Positions 59,157 to 64,000 of a stretch of DNA of 64,000 bases are shown piece after piece. Source of the DNA: Amycolatopsis thermoflava N1165 (GTDB lineage: Bacteria; Actinomycetota; Actinomycetes; Mycobacteriales; Pseudonocardiaceae); assembly GCF_000473265.1 (NCBI RefSeq), contig NZ_KI421511.1:6961909-7025908 (forward strand). The letters are read 5' to 3'. The translations under genes were made by a program, and so were the position numbers. The notes under the pieces were generated by a model. That model was not told where the DNA came from, made no database searches, and was given only the letters and a program-made list of their open reading frames with translations. Each line of letters begins with the position of its first letter. Position 1 is the first letter of the stretch.

Positions 59157-60554
59157 TCACTTGCCGCCGCGCGCCATCCGGAGCACGTCGAGGGCCTCGT
59201 CGAGCTGGGCTTCGGTGAGCTTGCCCTGCTCGATGTAGCCGCGCTCGACGACGACCTCGCGGATCGTCTTGAGCTCCTTGAGCGCCTGCTTCGCGACCGC
59301 GGCCGCCTCTTCGTAGCCGATGTACTTGTTGAGCGGCGTGACGATCGACGGCGATCCCTCGGCGTAGGCCTTGGTGCGCTCCTCGTTGACGGTGATCCCG
59401 GCGACCACCTTGTCGGCGAGCAGCCGGGACACCGCGGCCAGCAGGCGCGCCGACTCCAGCACGTTGCGCGCGATGACCGGCAGGTTCACGTTGAGCTGGA
59501 AGTTGCCCTGCGAACCGGCGTAGGCCACCGCCGCGTCGTTGCCGATGACCTGCGAGACCACCTGCAGCGTCGCCTCCGGGATCACCGGGTTGACCTTGCC
59601 CGGCATGATCGACGAACCCGGCTGGAGGTCCGGCAGCTGCAGCTCGGCGAGGCCGGTGCGCGGACCGGAGCCGAGCCAGCGCAGGTCGTTGGCGATCTTG
59701 GCCAGGGACACCGCGACCGTGCGCAGGTGCCCGGAGGTCTCGACCACGCTGTCCTGGCTGGCCTGCGCCTCGAAGTGGTTGCGTGCCTCGGTCAGCGGCA
59801 GGCCGGTCACCTTCGCCAGCTCCTCCGCCACCGCCGCGCCGAAGCCTTCCGGCGCGTTCAGCCCGGACCCGACCGCGGTGCCGCCGATCGGCAGCTCACC
59901 CAGCCTGCCCAGCCCGGACTCCAGCCGCTCGATGCCGAACCGGACCTGCGCCGCCCACGCCCCGGCCTCCTGGCCCAGCGTGATCGGCACGGCGTCCATC
60001 AGGTGCGTGCGGCCGGACTTGACGATGTCCTGCCACTCCGCGGCGCGCCCCTCGATGGTCTCGGCGAGGTGCTTCAGCGCCGGGATCACGTCGGTCAGCA
60101 CCGCCTCGGTGGCGGCGATGTGGATCGTCGTCGGGAACGTGTCGTTCGACGACTGCGAGGCGTTGACGTGGTCGTTCGGGTGCACGTCGCTGCCCAGCGC
60201 GCGGCTCGCCAGGGTCGCGATGACCTCGTTGGCGTTCATGTTCGACGAGGTCCCGGACCCGGTCTGGAACACGTCGATGGGGAAGTGCGCGTCGTGCCTG
60301 CCCTCGGCCACCTCGTCGGCCGCCGCCGCGATCGCGTTCGCCAGGTCGCCCTCCAGCACGCCGAACCGGGCGTTGACCCGCGCCGCCGCGGCCTTGAGCA
60401 GGCCGAGCGCGCGGATCTGGGCGCGCTCGAGGCCCCGGCCGGAGATCGGGAAGTTCTCGACGGCGCGCTGGGTCTGTGCCCGGTACAGCGCGTCGACGGG
60501 CACCTTCACCTCGCCCATCGTGTCGTGTTCGATCCGGTATTCAGGTTCAGCCAT
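59157..60554 (-). CDS. fumC: Fumarate hydratase class II
   Basis: A 465-residue TCA-cycle enzyme interconverting fumarate and malate, iron-independent and homotetrameric. The signature [15 protein letters not shown] is present, with [31 protein letters not shown] and [19 protein letters not shown] 60554 gives the normal length. It corresponds to Rv1098c; glpX (Rv1099c) follows upstream, with two unrelated genes in between here. Divergent from a ferredoxin-NADP reductase. Confidence 0.97.
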   Translation of the reverse strand: MAEPEYRIEHDTMGEVKVPVDALYRAQTQRAVENFPISGRGLERAQIRALGLLKAAAARVNARFGVLEGDLANAIAAAADEVAEGRHDAHFPIDVFQTGSGTSSNMNANEVIATLASRALGSDVHPNDHVNASQSSNDTFPTTIHIAATEAVLTDVIPALKHLAETIEGRAAEWQDIVKSGRTHLMDAVPITLGQEAGAWAAQVRFGIERLESGLGRLGELPIGGTAVGSGLNAPEGFGAAVAEELAKVTGLPLTEARNHFEAQASQDSVVETSGHLRTVAVSLAKIANDLRWLGSGPRTGLAELQLPDLQPGSSIMPGKVNPVIPEATLQVVSQVIGNDAAVAYAGSQGNFQLNVNLPVIARNVLESARLLAAVSRLLADKVVAGITVNEERTKAYAEGSPSIVTPLNKYIGYEEAAAVAKQALKELKTIREVVVERGYIEQGKLTEAQLDEALDVLRMARGGK

Positions 60555-60657
60555 AACCCGAGTCTGGCCCTTCCGCCGGGCGCTCGCTCCGTGTGTTTGC
60601 GCACCCGGAATGGTTAGATCGGTGGTGACTTGGATCACGGCGGAAGGGCGGCGGCCC

Positions 60658-61632
60658 ATGGCTCTGTCAGTGGACGTCCTGATCGTCGGCGCGGGCCCGA
60701 CCGGCCTGTTCGGCGCGTACTACGCCGGGTTCCGCGGGTTGTCGACGGCGGTCGTCGACTCGCTGCCGGAGGCCGGCGGGCAGGTCACCGCGATGTACCC
60801 GGAGAAGCTGATCTACGACGTCGGCGGGTTCCCCGCGGTGCGCGGCCGCGACCTGGTCAAGGGGCTGGTCGAACAGGCCGCGCCGTGGAACCCGGCCTAC
60901 CTGCTCGGGCGCAAGGCCGAGGAGCTGCGCCGCGGTGACGACGGGCTGGACGTGGTGCTCGACGGCGGTGAGGTCGTGCACGCCAGGGCCGTGCTGATCA
61001 CCGCGGGAATCGGCGAGTTCACGCCGCGGCCGCTGCCGGCCGGGGACGGCTGGCTCGGCCGGGGCATGGTCCACTTCGTGCCCTCGCTGGACGCGCACGC
61101 GGGGCAGGACGTCGTGGTCGTCGGCGGCGGCGACTCGGCGTTCGACTGGGTGCTGGCGCTGCACCCGCTCGCGTCGAGCGTCACCCTGGTGCACCGGCGC
61201 GCCAGGTTCCGGGCGGCGGAGTCGATCGTCACGCAGGCCCGCGAGCTGGGGGTGCGGATCATCACCGACGCCGAGGTGACCGCTCTGCGCGAAGGGCCGG
61301 ACGGCGCGCTCGCCGAGGTCGAGGTGCAGGTCAAGGGCGAGGAGCCGGTGGTGCTGCCCGCGCAGGCGGTCGTGGCCGCGCTCGGGTTCACCGCCGACCT
61401 CGGGCCCATCGAGAACTGGGGGCTGGACATCCACCAGCGCGCCATCCGGGTCGACTCGACCATGGCGACCGGCGTGGAACGGGTTTTCGCGGCCGGTGAC
61501 GTGGCCGCCTACCCGGGCAAGGTCAAGCTGATCGCCACCGGGTTCGGCGAGGCCGCGACCGCGATCAACAACATCGCCGTCACCCTCGACCCGGAAGCGC
61601 ACCTGTTCCCGGGGCACTCCAGCAACCTGTGA
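60658..61632 (+). CDS. Ferredoxin-NADP reductase (thioredoxin-reductase-like type)
   Basis: A 324-residue two-dinucleotide flavoprotein. The FAD site is [19 protein letters not shown], and the NADPH site is [17 protein letters not shown]. No CxxC redox pair is present between them, so it is a YumC-like ferredoxin-NADP reductase rather than a thioredoxin reductase. The end is [29 protein letters not shown]. It probably supplies NADPH-derived electrons to ferredoxin for P450 or other enzymes. Stop is two bases from the convergent protease stop. Confidence 0.92.
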   Translation: MALSVDVLIVGAGPTGLFGAYYAGFRGLSTAVVDSLPEAGGQVTAMYPEKLIYDVGGFPAVRGRDLVKGLVEQAAPWNPAYLLGRKAEELRRGDDGLDVVLDGGEVVHARAVLITAGIGEFTPRPLPAGDGWLGRGMVHFVPSLDAHAGQDVVVVGGGDSAFDWVLALHPLASSVTLVHRRARFRAAESIVTQARELGVRIITDAEVTALREGPDGALAEVEVQVKGEEPVVLPAQAVVAALGFTADLGPIENWGLDIHQRAIRVDSTMATGVERVFAAGDVAAYPGKVKLIATGFGEAATAINNIAVTLDPEAHLFPGHSSNL

Positions 61633-61633
61633 G

Positions 61634-62488
61634 TCAGGCGGGCGGCGGTGGCGTGGAGGTCGTCGTCGGGCTAGGGGAGGGCGTGGGAGCCGGCGCCGGG
61701 GTCGGCGTCGGGCTGGGCGCAGGGGCCGGGGGCGGTGGTGGCGCGGTCTGCTCGGTGATCCACTGCGTGTACGCCAGCGCCGAGGTGTAGATCGACGGCG
61801 CCGTCGTGCAGGCCGGATCGTTGTTGCCGGAGCGGCTGGTCAGGCCCAGCAGCAGCCACCGGTCACCGGCCCGCACCAGCTCCGGCCCGCCGGAATCGCC
61901 GTAGCACGCGCCGGCCGTCCCGCCCGGCGAGTCGGTGCACAGCTCGGTCGCCGGGTCGATGGCCGCGCAACGGGCCGCGTCGACGAGCGTCGTGTCCAGC
62001 TGCTGGAGGTCGATCGGCGCGGAGCCGCAACCCGGGGTCGGGCAGAGCTGGCCCCAGCCGAGCAGCCGCACCGACGTGCCGACCGCGACCGATGTGCCGA
62101 GCCCGACCGGCGCGGCCTGCACCGGGCCGGCCAGGTGGACCAGGGCGATGTCCCCGCCCGGCCCGCTCGGGTTGTAGTTCGGGTGGGTGATGACCCGGTC
62201 CGGTTTCGCGACCTCACCGCCCTGCGTGCGGTCGTTGCTGCCGATCCGGGCGGTGAAGGTGTCCGCGGGCTGGTCGTGGACGCAGTGCGCCGCCGTCAGC
62301 AACCACTGCGGGGAGATCAGGGACGCGCCGCAGAAGTGCCTGCCCGCGGTGGTCTGCAGCGACGCGACGAAGGAGTAGGTCTGGTCGGCGGACACGCCGC
62401 CGACCAGGTCCGGCCGGGCCGCCGCCGACTGCACCGCCCCGGTGACGGCGAGCAGGCAGGCGGCGGCGATCAGCAGGAGGCGTTTCAC
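61634..62488 (-). CDS. Secreted trypsin-like serine protease with Pro/Thr-rich tail
   Basis: A 284-residue exported S1 protease. The signal peptide is [24 protein letters not shown]. The mature domain starts [13 protein letters not shown], with His in LLTAAHCV, Asp in GDIALVHL and Ser in GDSGGPELV, and six cysteines near them. The last 40 residues are Pro/Thr/Ala/Ser repeats, probably a spacer or glycosylated tail. The GTG at 62488 overlaps the glpX stop by four bases (GTGA), so it is translated after glpX. An exported protease joined to a gluconeogenic gene is unexpected. Confidence 0.94.
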   Translation of the reverse strand: MKRLLLIAAACLLAVTGAVQSAAARPDLVGGVSADQTYSFVASLQTTAGRHFCGASLISPQWLLTAAHCVHDQPADTFTARIGSNDRTQGGEVAKPDRVITHPNYNPSGPGGDIALVHLAGPVQAAPVGLGTSVAVGTSVRLLGWGQLCPTPGCGSAPIDLQQLDTTLVDAARCAAIDPATELCTDSPGGTAGACYGDSGGPELVRAGDRWLLLGLTSRSGNNDPACTTAPSIYTSALAYTQWITEQTAPPPPPAPAPSPTPTPAPAPTPSPSPTTTSTPPPPA

Positions 62489-63555
62489 GGCAGCGGGGGC
62501 ACCACATCGTCGTCGGGGGCATCGGTCAGGACACCGTCGAAGTCGACGGAGGAGTACGCGCGGAGCTTGGTCAGGCGGTGGTAGCCGTCGATCAGCCGCA
62601 CCGTGCCGGACTTGGAGCGCATCACGATCGACTGGGTCGTCGCGCCGCCGGAGCGGTAGTGCACCCCGCGCAGCAGGTCGCCGTCGGTCACGCCGGTCGC
62701 GCAGAAGAACACGTTGTCGCCGCGCACCAGGTCGTCGGTGGTGAGCACGCGGTCGAGGTCGTGCCCGGCGCCGATCGCCTTCTCGCGCTCGGCGTCGTCC
62801 TTCGGCCACAACCGCCCCTGCAGCTCGCCGCCGAGGCACTTCATCGCGCAGGCGGTGATGATGCCCTCCGGCGTGCCGCCGATGCCGAACAGCATGTCGA
62901 CACCGGTGGTCGGACGGGCGGCGGCGATCGCTCCCGCGACGTCACCGTCGGAGATGAACCGGATCCGGGCGCCCGCCTCGCGGACCTCCTTCACCAGCTG
63001 CTCGTGCCGCGGGCGGTCCAGGATGCACACCGTCACGTCGGAGACCTCGGTGTGCTTGGCCTTCGCGACGCGGCGGATGTTCTCCGCGACCGGCGCGGAC
63101 AGGTCCACCACGCCCGCGGCCTCCGGGCCGACGGCCAGCTTCTCCATGTAGAAGACCGCCGACGGGTCGAACATCGCGCCGCGCTCGGCGACCGCGAGCA
63201 CGGCCAGCGCGTTCGGCATGCCCTTGGACATCAGGGTCGTGCCGTCGATCGGGTCCACGGCGACGTCGCAGGCCGGGCCGTCCCCGTTGCCCACCTCTTC
63301 GCCGTTGTAGAGCATCGGGGCTTCGTCCTTCTCGCCCTCGCCGATGACGACGACACCGCGCATCGACACGGTCGAGATGAGCTGGCGCATCGCGTCGACG
63401 GCCGCGCCGTCGCCCGCGTTCTTGTCGCCCTTGCCGACCCAGCGGCCTGCCGCCATGGCGGCTGCCTCGGTGACGCGCACCAGTTCCATCGCGAGGTTGC
63501 GATCCGGCGCTTCCTTGCGTCTGGTCGAGCTCGGGGACTGGGTGCCGCTGGTCAT
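62485..63555 (-). CDS. glpX: Class II fructose-1,6-bisphosphatase
   Basis: A 356-residue GlpX-type enzyme removing the 1-phosphate from fructose 1,6-bisphosphate in gluconeogenesis. Metal sites are seen in [20 protein letters not shown] and [21 protein letters not shown], and [14 protein letters not shown] is the catalytic stretch. [24 protein letters not shown] is the other hallmark. GGAGGG precedes the ATG at 63555. It is the counterpart of Rv1099c. Confidence 0.97.
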   Translation of the reverse strand: MTSGTQSPSSTRRKEAPDRNLAMELVRVTEAAAMAAGRWVGKGDKNAGDGAAVDAMRQLISTVSMRGVVVIGEGEKDEAPMLYNGEEVGNGDGPACDVAVDPIDGTTLMSKGMPNALAVLAVAERGAMFDPSAVFYMEKLAVGPEAAGVVDLSAPVAENIRRVAKAKHTEVSDVTVCILDRPRHEQLVKEVREAGARIRFISDGDVAGAIAAARPTTGVDMLFGIGGTPEGIITACAMKCLGGELQGRLWPKDDAEREKAIGAGHDLDRVLTTDDLVRGDNVFFCATGVTDGDLLRGVHYRSGGATTQSIVMRSKSGTVRLIDGYHRLTKLRAYSSVDFDGVLTDAPDDDVVPPLP

Positions 63556-63640
63556 TGCTGCCCTCCAGGGTCGTGCTGGCGCGGGTAACGATTCTCTCAG
63601 ACTCGCGCGGGCTCGCAGGGCAGCGTCGTGATGGCGAATG

Positions 63641-63856
63641 TCACCCTTCGTCGCCGGTTTCGTCCTCCACGGACTTCAGCGCGTCCTCGATCCGCTCGCG
63701 CGCGCCTTCCAGGTGACGCTCGCACAGCTTGGCGAGGTGCTCGCCCTTCTCCCACAGCGCCAGCGACTGCTCCAGGGACAGACCGCCCGCCTCCAGCTCG
63801 CGGACGACCTCGATCAGCTGGTCGCGGGCCTGTTCATAGCCGAGTTCTTCGGTCAC
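63641..63856 (-). CDS. xseB: Exodeoxyribonuclease VII small subunit
   Basis: A 71-residue all-helical subunit ([45 protein letters not shown]). It binds the large subunit of exonuclease VII, which degrades single-stranded DNA. GTG 63856 is chosen because GAGGAG lies nine bases before it; a GTG at 63889 would add 11 residues. It overlaps the upstream reading frame by four bases, as expected for an operon. Confidence 0.93.
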   Translation of the reverse strand: MTEELGYEQARDQLIEVVRELEAGGLSLEQSLALWEKGEHLAKLCERHLEGARERIEDALKSVEDETGDEG

Positions 63857-64000
63857 CGGGTTGTGCTCCTCGGGGGTCGACGAGCGCACACTACCGCGCT
63901 CGCCATCGCGTGGTCGTAACCGGCGAAGGCCGTGGCGAACTCCTGGCCGTCACCCTCGGTGATCGCCAGTTCGATGGACCCCTGCGCCTGCGCGACCCGC
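63853..64000 (-). CDS. C-terminal end of an unidentified gene upstream of xseB
   Basis: 48 codons are visible, open to the window edge, ending at TGA 63853-63855 in a GTGA overlap with xseB. The visible protein reads [20 protein letters not shown] then [18 protein letters not shown] and an Arg/Pro-rich end. The position suggests the exonuclease VII large subunit xseA, but the sequence does not look like a typical XseA C-terminus, so I leave it unnamed. Confidence 0.6.
   Translation of the reverse strand, partial: RVAQAQGSIELAITEGDGQEFATAFAGYDHAMASAVVCARRPPRSTTR

Noticed and set aside
63853-64000. Naming the edge fragment xseA
   Set aside because: Position fits, but the visible residues do not resemble the usual XseA C-terminus.

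Overview
The window is high-G+C DNA from an actinomycete, most likely a member of the Pseudonocardiaceae such as Amycolatopsis. The evidence is a strongly GC-biased third codon position, a mycothiol conjugate amidase (Mca), a four-gene conservon (cvnA-D), a GuaB1-type IMP dehydrogenase relative, a Tat-type lipoprotein and several leaderless promoters. I did not run a search, so the genus is an inference.

Layout. 1-6 kb: a truncated acyl-CoA carboxylase beta subunit, two secreted alpha/beta hydrolases, a GAF-ANTAR regulator and an unrecognised protein. 6-9 kb: a divergent pair of envelope polysaccharide enzymes (DUF4015 glycoside hydrolase and a lipoprotein deacetylase). 9-12.6 kb: the conservon cvnA-B-C-D with overlapping reading frames. 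13-20.6 kb: an amidase, a DivIVA-like coiled-coil protein whose 3' end is tandemly amplified downstream, a double-SDR reductase, a Bax-inhibitor-1 membrane protein and a proline-rich anchored protein. 20.6-43.7 kb: a backbone whose gene order I recognise from Mycobacterium tuberculosis Rv1074c-Rv1095: thiolase, cystathionine beta-synthase, membrane proteins, metB, greA, DUF4307, mca, Rv1083-like, Rv1084-like DUF255 protein, hemolysin III, Z-prenyl diphosphate synthase, phoH2. This backbone is interrupted by ilvA, hppD, an Lrp regulator and an MBL protein (27.5-31.7 kb) and by an acyl-CoA oxidase and decayed genes (36.6-40.4 kb). 43.7-59 kb: an accessory block with guaB1, DUF309, a minisatellite, an iron-boxed siderophore uptake operon, a Tat-exported PHP-type protein, DNA ligase LigB with an EamA exporter and TetR, a cobalamin riboswitch with a nickel/cobalt permease, an ECF sigma/anti-sigma pair and an XRE/aldo-keto reductase pair. 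59-64 kb: the backbone resumes with fumC, a ferredoxin-NADP reductase, a secreted protease, glpX and xseB.

How the genes relate. Cbs and MetB link homocysteine/serine to cystathionine metabolism, and Mca connects to mycothiol-dependent detoxification. IlvA and HppD handle threonine and tyrosine carbon. The FecCD/SBP operon and the NiCoT permease take up ferric siderophore and Co/Ni under iron and B12 control respectively.

Most interesting structure. The phoH2 leader carries a short ORF with a good ribosome-binding site. It contains a hairpin whose right arm is also perfectly complementary to the phoH2 ribosome-binding region, which suggests a coupled RNA switch. A 300-bp gene-free stretch next to greA is packed with nested inverted repeats. 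Two unrelated minus-strand genes (DivIVA-like and a FecCD permease) each have their 3' end, stop codon included, duplicated in tandem. A divergent TetR/FAD-monooxygenase locus is visibly decaying. No tRNA, rRNA, CRISPR array, transposase or prophage gene was seen.
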